Source of the DNA: Sneathiella sp.
GTDB taxonomy: Bacteria; Pseudomonadota; Alphaproteobacteria; Sneathiellales; Sneathiellaceae
NCBI GenBank assembly: GCA_002732675.1
Contig: NVRR01000171.1
Location: forward strand, 1-6,854
Direction of reading: 5' to 3'
Length of the DNA stretch: 6,854 nt
Shown: positions 1-6,143 of the stretch, piece after piece
How the letters are laid out: each line of letters starts with the position of its first letter
How positions within the stretch are numbered: the stretch's first letter is position 1
Notes under the pieces: model-generated
What the model was told of the DNA's origin: nothing
Database searches by the model: none
Seen by the model: only the letters and a program-made list of their open reading frames with translations
Position numbers and translations under genes: made by a program

Positions 1-185
1 TAGGCGGCCTTCCAGGGCTCGGGCCCAAGAGATCGGAGGGTCGTCGCCGGGTGAAACGTGCCCGCGCCAACTTCCACATCATAAGGCTGAAGAATGACGC
101 AGCCATTCTCCGACCAGAAATGTTGCAATGTCAGGATAAGGTCCTGAAAGGAAGTCGCGGGCGCGGACGCCACTTTATCCGCCAT
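1..185 (-). CDS. glyQ: Glycyl-tRNA synthetase alpha subunit, N-terminal part (runs off the left edge)
   Basis: The minus strand encodes the first 61 codons of the alpha (catalytic) chain of the bacterial alpha2beta2 glycyl-tRNA synthetase, which charges tRNA-Gly in the cytoplasm. The stretch contains [32 protein letters not shown] and [10 protein letters not shown], which match the start of GlyQ closely as I remember it; the FQDLI and GAGTFHP blocks are hallmarks. The gene continues past position 1, and glyS would be expected next. An ATG at 183-185 gives MADKV; a second in-frame ATG at 195-197 gives MVSIMADKV. Neither has a clear Shine-Dalgarno sequence, so the choice is arbitrary. About 90 bases separate it from the 72-aa gene upstream, and that gap holds a good promoter, so glyQ probably has its own transcription start besides any read-through. 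Confidence 0.95.
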   Translation of the reverse strand, partial: MADKVASAPATSFQDLILTLQHFWSENGCVILQPYDVEVGAGTFHPATTLRSLGPEPWKAA

Positions 186-224
186 AATACTGACCATACG
201 CTAGTTTATGAATAGTTGCGCCGC

Positions 225-253
225 AACATAATGCCCCACCCTGCTGCGGTCAA
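225..253 (-). promoter_or_regulatory. Predicted sigma70-type promoter of glyQ with a dyad at its -10
   Basis: Read on the minus strand, TTGACC (248-253) is followed after 17 bases by TATGTT (225-230), a near-consensus -35/-10 pair. A perfect 6-bp inverted repeat, GTTGCG-C-CGCAAC (215-227), overlaps the downstream end of the -10 and the expected transcription start. It could be an operator or a small 5' hairpin. Transcription would begin roughly 20 bases before the upper glyQ ATG. Confidence 0.6.
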
Positions 254-277
254 CCGGCCTCTGGCTTTCGCGAGCAA

Positions 278-496
278 TCAGTTCTTGCAGGTATGACCAT
301 CAAGGTCGGCGACAAAGGCACCACAACCGGGGCATTCTTCCAGGTCGAGCATTTTATCGCTCTCGCGCCCCTTAAACTCCGCGTTCTTTTTGTCTTTGTT
401 TAACGCCGGGGCGATTTTACTGCGATAGAACTTATTGCCGAAATACACGGCGGCAATGGCGATAATAATGAAGATGATTTTCGATGGTGATAACAT
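278..496 (-). CDS. 72-aa membrane-anchored protein with a C-terminal zinc-finger-like Cys cluster
   Basis: Residues 7-19 (IIFIIIAIAAVYF) form one hydrophobic segment near the N terminus. A lysine/arginine-rich linker follows (about 21-48), and the tail holds C55, C58 and C70 with H68, in ECPGCGAF and DGHTCKN. This suggests a single-pass inner-membrane protein with a small zinc-ribbon-like end, probably on the cytoplasmic side given the positive residues after the helix. It resembles in layout the small PP0621-type proteins, though I cannot assign it to that family from sequence alone. The ATG at 494-496 is supported by GGAG about 10 bases upstream. It lies 32 bases after the S49 peptidase gene on the same strand and is probably co-transcribed with it. 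Function unknown. Confidence 0.8.
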   Translation of the reverse strand: MLSPSKIIFIIIAIAAVYFGNKFYRSKIAPALNKDKKNAEFKGRESDKMLDLEECPGCGAFVADLDGHTCKN

Positions 497-528
497 CTAG
501 CTCTGCTCCCCTTGCCTCGCTGCCCGAA

Positions 529-1440
529 TCATAGTCCGAAACGTCCCCAGGCAGCCTGATTTTTGATTGCGGTCGTGAGCGCCTCGACCGCATCGGCTCC
601 AACGGACTGCGCCCTAAGGCCAAGCTTGCGCTGCAGGAAGCTTCTCTGCCCTCCGAAGCGTTTAAAGCGAACTTTGTCGCCATATTTTTTGCGGCAAAAG
701 GACCGCAAATCGGCGATGCCGTCGACAAGGCCGAGATCAACGGCTTGCTCGCCAACCCAGATATCGCCGGAAAACAGTTCCTTGTCCTTGCGCTTTTTGA
801 GGCGTTCGCCACGACGGGTTTTCACCAAATTCTTGAAACTCTCATGAATCTCACTCTGTATCTTCTTGAGCCAGACAATGTCTTCTTCCTTTTCGGGACT
901 GAAAGGATCGAGTTTGACCTTGTTGTCCCCCGCGGAATACAGCCGCCGGTCAACGCCGATTTTCTCCAGCAGGGCCGGAAAGCCAAATCCCGCCGACACC
1001 ACGCCAATAGACCCGATAACTGAATTACTGTTGACATAAATCTCATCGGCACAGAGGCCAAGCCAGTATCCACCGGACGCCATGACATCCTCAGCGAAGG
1101 CATAGACGGGAATGTTTTTTTCATCCGCCAATTGACGGATCCGGTCGAAAATCAGGGAGGACTGCACGGGCGACCCGCCCGGCGAATTGATCGGCAAGGC
1201 AACAGCCGTCAGACCTTTAGTGCTAAAGGCCTCCTCGATCTGCTCGGCGAGGTTCGCGAGGTTCAATTGTTCCCCGCGCAATTTACCGCCACCCGGCGCA
1301 ATAACGCCATAAAGAGGAAGGACCGCCACCAGAGGAGATTTGTCCACCAGCCGTTTCAGCGGCGTTTTCATGAGTATGTCTGATATTTTCATAATCGATA
1401 AAGTAAGGATTTGATCTGCTGGTACAAGTATTTTCGTCAC
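529..1440 (-). CDS. S49 family serine peptidase (SppA/SohB-like), lacking a signal peptide
   Basis: This is a single-domain ClpP/crotonase-fold peptidase of the signal-peptide-peptidase A family. Visible motifs are the first strand PLVAVLPLYGVI (about 36-47), the oxyanion-type INSPGGSP (84-91), and AEDVMASGGYW (116-126), where S122 is the expected nucleophile. K174 in SAGDNKVKLDPF is the likely general base; the 52-residue S-K spacing matches the S147/K199 pair of Bacillus subtilis SppA as I recall it. GSIGV (143-147) is also typical. Unlike classical SppA there is no hydrophobic N-terminal anchor, so the protein looks cytoplasmic or peripherally membrane-associated. Its start is uncertain. 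The GTG at 1438-1440 overlaps the TGA of the upstream methyltransferase gene (GTGA), but ATGs at 1390-1392 and 1369-1371 would give N termini nearer the usual family length. None has a clear ribosome-binding site, so translational coupling is plausible. Confidence 0.9.
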   Translation of the reverse strand: MTKILVPADQILTLSIMKISDILMKTPLKRLVDKSPLVAVLPLYGVIAPGGGKLRGEQLNLANLAEQIEEAFSTKGLTAVALPINSPGGSPVQSSLIFDRIRQLADEKNIPVYAFAEDVMASGGYWLGLCADEIYVNSNSVIGSIGVVSAGFGFPALLEKIGVDRRLYSAGDNKVKLDPFSPEKEEDIVWLKKIQSEIHESFKNLVKTRRGERLKKRKDKELFSGDIWVGEQAVDLGLVDGIADLRSFCRKKYGDKVRFKRFGGQRSFLQRKLGLRAQSVGADAVEALTTAIKNQAAWGRFGL

Positions 1441-2210
1441 AACAAGTCGTTAAGTGCAGCCCCGCCTCTTAACAAGCGATCCGCCGCCGCCGTCGGTGTG
1501 CCGTCTTTTTCATGAAGGATGACACCGCGGGTAATTTCCATAGGCCCCCTGTCCCCCTTTATCGCCTGCACGATGACACGCTTTGCCGAGACTGCCGCTT
1601 CTGGCCAGAGGGGGATGATTTTTATCTGCCCACACCCCGCCGATATCGCCGCCAGAATATCCCCTAGTCGGTCTGCCCGGTGAATAACGCTGAGGCTTCC
1701 CTTTGGCCGGGTGCGGGCGAGGCAAAACTGTAGCCAATCATTGAGATTTATATCCCCTTCAATATGGGCAATGGTCTTTGCATCGCTCGTCGCGGCCCGC
1801 GCCCGGCCTTTTTGATAAAACGGCGGATTGGTAATCACATGATCGAACCCGCATTCCAGGAACGGCTTGTCGCCCGGCCCTTTTGCTCCGCGAAATCCAG
1901 TGCGATCGCCAATATCGGCCTGAATAAATGTCGCCGACGCCGAGGCGCCATTCGTCTCGGCGTTGACAACGGCAAGCTCATAAAGTTGCTGTTGCAGCTC
2001 GATTCCCCACAATTGGGCGTGAGGAAGCCGGTGCAAGACACATAGTCCTGCTGTTCCGACACCGCATCCCACATCCAAAATAGTTTGTGTGCCTGACACC
2101 GCCGCCGCCAGTAAAACCGCATCTGATCCGGCACGAAAGCCGGTTTTTGGCTGGCAAATGGTCAAGGCACCGTTCAGGAACCCGTCATTAGTTGTCTCCA
2201 CCGGGTTCAT
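1437..2210 (-). CDS. trmN6: TrmN6-like tRNA1(Val) adenine-37 N6-methyltransferase
   Basis: This is a class I SAM-dependent methyltransferase of 257 residues. The SAM-binding motif I is ILDVGCGVGTAG (44-55), the acidic residue ending strand 2 is in GIELQ (69-73), and the N6-adenine signature TNPPFY lies at 127-132. NPP[FY] marks enzymes that methylate the exocyclic amine of adenine or glutamine, and the order LTICQPKTGFRAGSDAVLLA before motif I is typical of the YfiC/TrmN6 group. In Escherichia coli this enzyme modifies A37 of tRNA1(Val); the substrate here is inferred. A GCDP-type cysteine cluster or extra RNA-binding domain is not seen. The ATG overlaps the TGA of the DUF2007 gene (ATGA), and its own stop overlaps a possible start of the S49 gene, so the three are probably translated as a coupled string. 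Confidence 0.85.
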   Translation of the reverse strand: MNPVETTNDGFLNGALTICQPKTGFRAGSDAVLLAAAVSGTQTILDVGCGVGTAGLCVLHRLPHAQLWGIELQQQLYELAVVNAETNGASASATFIQADIGDRTGFRGAKGPGDKPFLECGFDHVITNPPFYQKGRARAATSDAKTIAHIEGDINLNDWLQFCLARTRPKGSLSVIHRADRLGDILAAISAGCGQIKIIPLWPEAAVSAKRVIVQAIKGDRGPMEITRGVILHEKDGTPTAAADRLLRGGAALNDLL

Positions 2211-2431
2211 GTCGGCGTTTGCGTTTCTTCGGCTTCAATATCTTTGAGTATGCGCTTGGCGCGAATAATGTCTTCACTCAGAACCATCACCCGTTGCTGG
2301 ATCGCGCCAATACTCCCCTCCAGCACCGAGGTATGCTGGTCGAGCACCACGGCGTCGATATTCTCGTCGGCCAGACTGGCGACAATATAGGAAATCCAGA
2401 CCGGATCATTTGTACGCAAAAGTTCTTCCAC
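2207..2431 (-). CDS. DUF2007 putative signal-transducing protein, 74 aa
   Basis: The sequence begins VEELLRTNDPVWIS and contains LDQHTSVLEGSIGAIQQRVM, which matches the DUF2007 family (small proteins carrying one compact alpha/beta domain; Pfam calls them putative signal transducers, with no established biochemistry). The GTG at 2429-2431 is chosen because it gives the usual family start, has GAGGA 8 bases upstream, and lies downstream of a predicted promoter. An earlier in-frame GTG at 2492-2494 would fall upstream of or within that promoter and has no ribosome site; an ATG at 2453-2455 also lacks one. It is the first gene of the minus-strand string and overlaps trmN6 by 4 bases. Confidence 0.85.
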   Translation of the reverse strand: MEELLRTNDPVWISYIVASLADENIDAVVLDQHTSVLEGSIGAIQQRVMVLSEDIIRAKRILKDIEAEETQTPT

Positions 2432-2479
2432 CAAAGCCGTCCTCACCCCCTGCATATCGGCACTTTGGGGGACAAAAAG

Positions 2480-2507
2480 ATAATATAAGGGCACATCGCC
2501 GCAGGAA
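2480..2507 (-). promoter_or_regulatory. Predicted promoter of the DUF2007-trmN6-S49 string
   Basis: On the minus strand TTCCTG (2502-2507) is separated by 16 bases from TATTAT (2480-2485). The match is moderate. It would start the transcript about 40 bases before the GTG at 2431, which agrees with that start choice. Confidence 0.45.
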
Positions 2508-2518
2508 TCCGCATTCCC

Positions 2519-2546
2519 TTGACCCGACCTGATCTTAAGCTATGCT
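2519..2546 (+). promoter_or_regulatory. Predicted sigma70-type promoter of the polyprenyl synthase gene
   Basis: TTGACC (2519-2524), 16 bases, TATGCT (2541-2546). Transcription would start near 2553, leaving a leader of about 30 bases before the GTG at 2583. It faces away from the minus-strand promoter, with only about 10 bases between the two -35 boxes, so the two units share one short control region. Confidence 0.6.
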
Positions 2547-2582
2547 CAGGCCAAATTAAAGTCCCCTGCAGAAGAGGCGATT

Positions 2583-3605
2583 GTGGCTACAATTATCAAT
2601 CTTGAAGACAGAAAAGACCAGCCGGCAAAAGCATCGCTTGCGCCGCTGATGAGTATTGTTGAAGCAGACCTTGCTGACACCAATGTGATTATTCTGGAGC
2701 GTATGCATAGCGATGTCGAGCTGATCCCGACCCTCGCCCGGCACCTGATCGCGGCGGGCGGTAAGCGCTTGCGGCCTGTCCTTACCCTCGGCGCCGCGCG
2801 GCTCTGCGGTTATGAGGGGGATCGCGCCAAGAAGCTGGCGGCTTGTGTGGAATTTATTCATACCGCCACGTTGCTCCATGATGATGTGGTCGATGAAAGC
2901 GATCTCCGTCGCGGCAATGATACGGCCAATGTCCTCTGGGGCAATCAGGCGAGCGTACTTGTCGGCGATTTCCTGTTCAGCCGGTCGTTCCAGCTGATGG
3001 TCGAGGATGGCTCGCTTAAAGTGCTCTCCATTCTCTCCAACGCCTCCGCCGTGATTGCCGAAGGCGAAGTGATGCAGCTAATGAATGTTGGCGATACCAG
3101 CACCACCGAAGACAGCTACCTGCAGGTTATTTCATCGAAAACCGCCGCACTCTTTGCCGCCGCCTGTCAAGTTGGCGCTGTCGTCGCCAACCGACCCAAG
3201 GCCGAAGAAGAAGCACTTGAAAGCTATGGCCGTAATCTCGGTATTGCTTTTCAGCTGGTTGACGACGCCCTCGATTACTCGGCCGAGCAACAGGCGCTGG
3301 GGAAAGCCATCGGCGATGATTTCCGCGAAGGCAAGGTCACCCTTCCCCTCCTGCTCGCCTTCCGGCGCGGGAATGAGAAAGAACGGGCCTTCTGGCGCCG
3401 CGTCGTTGAAGATGGCGACCAGCAGGACGGCGATCTTGAAAAAGCAGTAGAGATCATTAAAAAACATCATGCCCTCGACGATACCATCGAACGCGCCCGC
3501 CATTACGGCGCCATGGCCAAGGATGCCCTCGGTATTTTTGATGAGAATGAGATCAAGCAAGCCTTGAAAGACGCCGTCGATTTCTCTATCGAGCGCGCCT
3601 ACTAA
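2583..3605 (+). CDS. ispB: All-trans polyprenyl diphosphate synthase (octaprenyl/decaprenyl, IspB/DdsA type)
   Basis: This 340-residue enzyme condenses isopentenyl diphosphate onto an allylic primer to make the long prenyl tail of ubiquinone. It shows GGKRLRP (59-65) for isopentenyl diphosphate binding, and the first aspartate-rich motif in FIHTATLLHDDVVDESDLRRG-like context (D100, D101, D104). The second is in QLVDDALDY (D227, D228, D231), with GKAIGDDFREGK (240-251) after it. The small residues before the first motif (A95, T96 with no bulky aromatic at -4/-5) are those of long-chain synthases; most alphaproteobacteria use a C50 tail, so decaprenyl is likely, but chain length cannot be read with certainty. 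The GTG start has GAGG 5 bases upstream. It is a single-gene unit, divergent from the DUF2007 gene and followed by tRNA-Pro. Confidence 0.95.
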   Translation: MATIINLEDRKDQPAKASLAPLMSIVEADLADTNVIILERMHSDVELIPTLARHLIAAGGKRLRPVLTLGAARLCGYEGDRAKKLAACVEFIHTATLLHDDVVDESDLRRGNDTANVLWGNQASVLVGDFLFSRSFQLMVEDGSLKVLSILSNASAVIAEGEVMQLMNVGDTSTTEDSYLQVISSKTAALFAAACQVGAVVANRPKAEEEALESYGRNLGIAFQLVDDALDYSAEQQALGKAIGDDFREGKVTLPLLLAFRRGNEKERAFWRRVVEDGDQQDGDLEKAVEIIKKHHALDDTIERARHYGAMAKDALGIFDENEIKQALKDAVDFSIERAY

Positions 3606-3621
3606 GGCCAACCACTAGAAA

Positions 3622-3639
3622 TATAAGGCATCATTTCGC
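3622..3639 (+). repeat. Direct repeat, copy 1 (TATAAGGCATC-type)
   Basis: TATAAGGCATCATTTCGC recurs as TATAAGGCATCCTTCGC at 3666-3682, 44 bases downstream. The second copy supplies the predicted -10 of the tRNA promoter. The first has no matching -35, so it may be a duplicated remnant of that promoter. Confidence 0.6.
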
Positions 3640-3641
3640 GC

Positions 3642-3671
3642 TTGCAGTCAGATGCCAAAGCCGAGTATAAG
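3642..3671 (+). promoter_or_regulatory. Predicted promoter of tRNA-Pro
   Basis: TTGCAG (3642-3647), 18 bases, TATAAG (3666-3671). Transcription would begin near 3678, giving a leader of about 25 bases. That leader contains a 5-bp hairpin, GCTGC-TTCAC-GCAGC (3681-3695), which could mark the 5' leader for processing by RNase P or other nucleases. Confidence 0.55.
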
Positions 3672-3682
3672 GCATCCTTCGC
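3666..3682 (+). repeat. Direct repeat, copy 2, overlapping the tRNA promoter -10
   Basis: It matches the copy at 3622-3639 apart from one substitution and one missing base. It begins with TATAAG, the predicted -10 box. Confidence 0.6.
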
Positions 3683-3702
3683 TGCTTCACGCAGCACCCG
3701 GT

Positions 3703-3779
<77 letters not shown>

Positions 3780-3787
3780 TTTTTTTT
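3780..3787 (+). terminator. T-run ending the tRNA-Pro transcript
   Basis: Eight consecutive T residues follow the CCA directly. With the GC-rich tRNA acceptor/T arm just upstream this is a plausible intrinsic termination point, though there is no separate hairpin. Confidence 0.45.
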
Positions 3788-3815
3788 CCAAAGGTCTGGC
3801 CTGTATATTTGCCAT

Positions 3816-4727
3816 TTACTTACCTGAAGGCTTTCGAATAAGTGCGTCACGACCAAACAAATTGACGTCCATGTCCATAGCTTGACGAGTGCCGGAATCC
3901 AAAAAGCGATTAGGGTCGTCCAAGATATCCATCTCTATTTTTTCTTGTTGAACGTCGGATATACTAGCCGAAATCTTTGCGGCCTTATGAGCCCTACCTT
4001 CAATATAGTTCCAAAGTTCACCAGGCAAACCATATTCTGTTGGGCCGCCAAAAGTACCCCTTTTCAAGTTTATTTTGGAGCCCTTCCACTTGCTACCTGG
4101 GTTTTGAATAAACCCAAATAGAAAAAACGGCCCCATCTTGACGAATGAGAACGCAATATGGGGCGTTGCCGCGATATCCATCTCAATGGCTCTTAGCAAG
4201 TATCTGTTGATATTTTTAGGCATCCCAGAGGTCATGGCGCCACCAATTATTCCTGGCATCAGAACAAGGTGTTGTTCAAACTGGCCGGGATGTAGTTCTT
4301 TTCCAAGAAGATACTCGGCCCATCGAGCCAAAGCATCCGACGTCAGCTTCTTTTGGGTTTCCGTCAGGTTGTTTAAGGAAGATTTTTGGTGAAGGTACTT
4401 GGTAACTCGCCATGATACTGAAACACAAAACTTCATCATCCAATCTTGATAACCGACCCTCAATTTCGGATTTTGGTTTAAGGGATGAAACATCTTAGTT
4501 GCAAATACTGTTTCAGCTTCATTCAACAAACCTTCACAATCTTCACATAGCCATGGTTGCTTCAATCCATCTTGAGCTCTTTGGTTTGGCGTTTCCGCTG
4601 CCCTCAGGTACCCTGTGGGAGAAGTGTTTTTTTTCCACCTAAATACAAATGCAGGTATTATATGACTAGTACATAACCCGCCCTTTTCATGACAAAGAGC
4701 GCATTCCCCGCTTACTTTTTTCTTCAT
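3816..4727 (-). CDS. Uncharacterised 303-aa protein with CxxC-SHIIP-CxxC (HNH-like) zinc scaffold
   Basis: The N-terminal 70 residues hold ECALC (C9, C12), [12 protein letters not shown] (H22) and [13 protein letters not shown] (C61, C64). This is the order seen in HNH/treble-clef nucleases, where C..C, [DES]H..P and C..C[NE] bracket a beta-beta-alpha metal site. The usual Asn after the last CxxC is replaced by Glu, so catalysis is not assured. The rest (about 75-303) has [10 protein letters not shown] (99-108), a helical middle, and [10 protein letters not shown] plus [14 protein letters not shown] (193-206), which look like a compact beta-rich domain without a signal peptide. I recall similar proteins annotated only as hypothetical; no function is known to me. 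The ATG at 4725-4727 is the only good start near the motif, although no clear ribosome site precedes it. Base composition and codons are clearly AT-richer than the flanking genes, and the gene sits next to a tRNA, suggesting horizontal acquisition. Confidence 0.8.
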   Translation of the reverse strand: MKKKVSGECALCHEKGGLCTSHIIPAFVFRWKKNTSPTGYLRAAETPNQRAQDGLKQPWLCEDCEGLLNEAETVFATKMFHPLNQNPKLRVGYQDWMMKFCVSVSWRVTKYLHQKSSLNNLTETQKKLTSDALARWAEYLLGKELHPGQFEQHLVLMPGIIGGAMTSGMPKNINRYLLRAIEMDIAATPHIAFSFVKMGPFFLFGFIQNPGSKWKGSKINLKRGTFGGPTEYGLPGELWNYIEGRAHKAAKISASISDVQQEKIEMDILDDPNRFLDSGTRQAMDMDVNLFGRDALIRKPSGK

Positions 4728-4797
4728 AGATTATCTGCCAAGCCTACCGCTGATAATTTTCTACTTCCGTGAACTTCTTAACATAAACTCACCAGTA

Positions 4798-4809
4798 GGG
4801 TCATGACCC
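4798..4809. repeat. Perfect 12-bp palindrome upstream of the HNH-like gene
   Basis: GGGTCATGACCC equals its own reverse complement. It lies about 70 bases upstream of the HNH-like gene's ATG, a usual distance for an operator. Confidence 0.6.
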
Positions 4810-4925
4810 CGGACATTTATGGTTTATTCATCTGACAATATATACAACTATATGTATGTCTAGACTGAATATATTCAAGATAAGAGGAGAAAATATCGGC
4901 CTCTTCCTATAACTCCATTCATTTG

Positions 4926-4945
4926 CTATTCTGCGTACAGAATAG
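4926..4945. repeat. Inverted repeat with 8-bp perfect arms upstream of the 87-aa gene
   Basis: CTATTCTG, then CGTA, then CAGAATAG. It ends 24 bases before the ATG at 4970. As DNA it is a candidate operator for a dimeric regulator; if transcribed it would form an 8-bp hairpin with a four-base loop just ahead of the ribosome-binding site. Confidence 0.7.
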
Positions 4946-4969
4946 ATGCCAACTGGGAGGGAAGCAGAC

Positions 4970-5233
4970 ATGTCGAAGAATTTACGGGAGCGGGCGGAGG
5001 TTACGGCACAGGAAGTTCAGGAGATTTTGGGGATCGCCGAGGACGACCGTCCAAAGGAAGTGGCCGACGCCATCGAACATGCGATTATCCGCGCCCTGAT
5101 CGAGGAACGGTATCGCTGCGCCGACATGGTCCATGACCATATGGAAGAAGATGCGCAGAAAGCCAAATATGTCTCGGAGAAAATCCGCGCTGTCAAATCG
5201 GTGCTGATGACCAATCTGAACAGCATGCGCTAA
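4970..5233 (+). CDS. Small helical protein of unknown function, 87 aa
   Basis: The ATG at 4970-4972 is chosen because GGGAGG stands 9 bases upstream; an in-frame ATG at 4946 lies at the edge of the inverted repeat and has no ribosome site. The protein starts MSKNLRERAEVTAQEVQEIL and is highly charged and almost wholly helix-forming. It has ERYRCADMVHDHMEEDAQ in the middle (one Cys, two His) and ends LMTNLNSMR. It has no signal peptide or membrane segment. Codon use and GC content fit the core genes, unlike the HNH-like neighbour. I have a vague memory of similar short proteins in alphaproteobacteria labelled hypothetical, with no known role. It faces the frameshifted methyltransferase gene, 15 bases away. 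Confidence 0.75.
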   Translation: MSKNLRERAEVTAQEVQEILGIAEDDRPKEVADAIEHAIIRALIEERYRCADMVHDHMEEDAQKAKYVSEKIRAVKSVLMTNLNSMR

Positions 5234-5241
5234 CGAAAGGG

Positions 5242-5256
5242 CCTGTCGCTAACAGG
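5242..5256. terminator. Weak stem-loop between convergent genes
   Basis: CCTGT-CGCTA-ACAGG can form a 5-bp stem between the stop of the 87-aa gene and that of the methyltransferase gene. There is no T-run on either side, so a role in termination is only possible. Confidence 0.25.
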
Positions 5257-6062
5257 TCGCCTCGACAACATGCCCGCGGATTTTGCTCCGGACTTCGCCG
5301 TCGCCGAAGCTCGCGGCGATATGGCTCGCTGCCCGCTCAATCACCTGATCCATCTTGGCCCCGTCCCGACTTTCAATCTCGTTCCCAAGCGGCGTCCCCC
5401 CGGCAATAAGCAATGGCTGGATGACGGGGCGAGGTTCCAACGCTTTCCTCCTCAACGGTTGTAATCGAAATATCGGAAAATCCAGCCGCCTCAAGCTCCC
5501 GGCCGATCAAATCAACGTCATGATAGCCATGCGGCGTTCGGGCGAGAAATTTTGGCGGGTCCTCCGGAAACAGCTCTGCCGCTGCTTCGGTGACTTTATG
5601 AGCAAACTCATTTGCCTCAATACGGTCCCAGACATTGAAGAAAAATGTACCTTTAGGAGAAAGAACACGCCGCGCCTCCGCATAGCCGGCGATGCGGTCG
5701 GGAAAGAACATGACACCGAACTGGCAGGCGACTGCATCAAAAGTCCCATCTTCAAATGGAAGGGCCAGGGCATCAGCCTGGCGCCAGGAAATGCGGTCAT
5801 CCACGCCCTGTTTTTCCGCCGCATGATCAAGCATGGGCTGATTGAGGTCCGTCACCATATATTGGCTGCCGGATTTCAGAAGTTGCGCCAAGGCCCTGGT
5901 CACAACCCCACTTCCGGCGGCAACTTCAAGAACGCTGCGAGGATCGCATCCGGCGACGCGACGTGCCAGATCATCGGCATATTTTTCGAAAATCAACGGA
6001 ACCAGATATGTGTCGTAAAATTCCGGTATTGAGCCCGTGAATACCTTGTCTGTCTCAGCCAT
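5249..6062 (-). pseudogene. Class I SAM-dependent methyltransferase gene with a one-base frameshift
   Basis: From the ATG at 6060-6062 (GGGAGGT 7 bases upstream) the frame runs to a premature TGA at 5373. It includes motif I SVLEVAAGSGVVTRAL (about residues 43-58), the motif II acidic D in MVTDLNQPML, DALALPFEDGTFDAVACQFG, and RRVLSPKGTFFFNVW. This is a Methyltransf_11-type enzyme; the substrate is unknown. The last in-family residues before the break are PAIAYCRG. The adjacent frame then continues TPLGNEIESRDGAKMDQ to GHVVEATC and a TAG at 5249-5251. In relatives as I recall them the text reads AYCQGTPLRNEIEARD without interruption. Removing one C from the six at 5396-5401 joins the two frames into a 270-residue protein of normal length. 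The break is either a real mutation or a homopolymer sequencing error. A product that stops early would lack about 48 native residues and gain a short unrelated tail. Confidence 0.85.
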
Positions 6063-6143
6063 GCCCCTCACCTCCCTAAAGAAAATTACAATAAATGATC
6101 AACTAGGCAGGTCCAGCGCCAATTCGGTAAATGTGACATTCCC

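Larger units (their letters stand above)
4728..4969. other. Gene-free, AT-rich, palindrome-rich divergent control region
   Basis: No protein-coding reading frame of note is seen here. The 242 bases separate the divergent HNH-like gene and the 87-aa gene. They contain the perfect palindromes GGGTCATGACCC (4798-4809), GTCTAGAC (4858-4865) and TGAATATATTCA (4866-4877). They also hold the inverted repeat CTATTCTG/CAGAATAG (4926-4945) and an ATATA-CAAC-TATAT element (4840-4853). I could not find a convincing -35/-10 pair for either gene. Confidence 0.6.

Noticed and set aside
432..812. Minus-strand frame of 126 codons overlapping the S49 and 72-aa genes in another phase
   Set aside because: It is a low-complexity Ser/Arg-rich translation crossing two better-supported genes.
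3132..3611. Minus-strand frame of 159 codons opposite the polyprenyl synthase gene
   Set aside because: It mirrors the conserved synthase C-terminal half and has no independent support.
3780..4945. Integrative element inserted at the 3' end of tRNA-Pro
   Set aside because: Composition and position are suggestive, but I see no integrase and no copy of the tRNA 3' end at the far side, so no attachment-site pair can be called.
5396..5401. Programmed ribosomal frameshift in the methyltransferase
   Set aside because: A G6 tract alone, with no stimulatory structure or known precedent in this family that I can name, is better explained by an indel or sequencing error.
5355..6032. Plus-strand reading frame of 225 codons opposite the methyltransferase gene
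   Set aside because: It is antisense to a clearly conserved domain, contains no recognisable motif and has no good ribosome site; it looks like a by-product of the codon use of the real gene.
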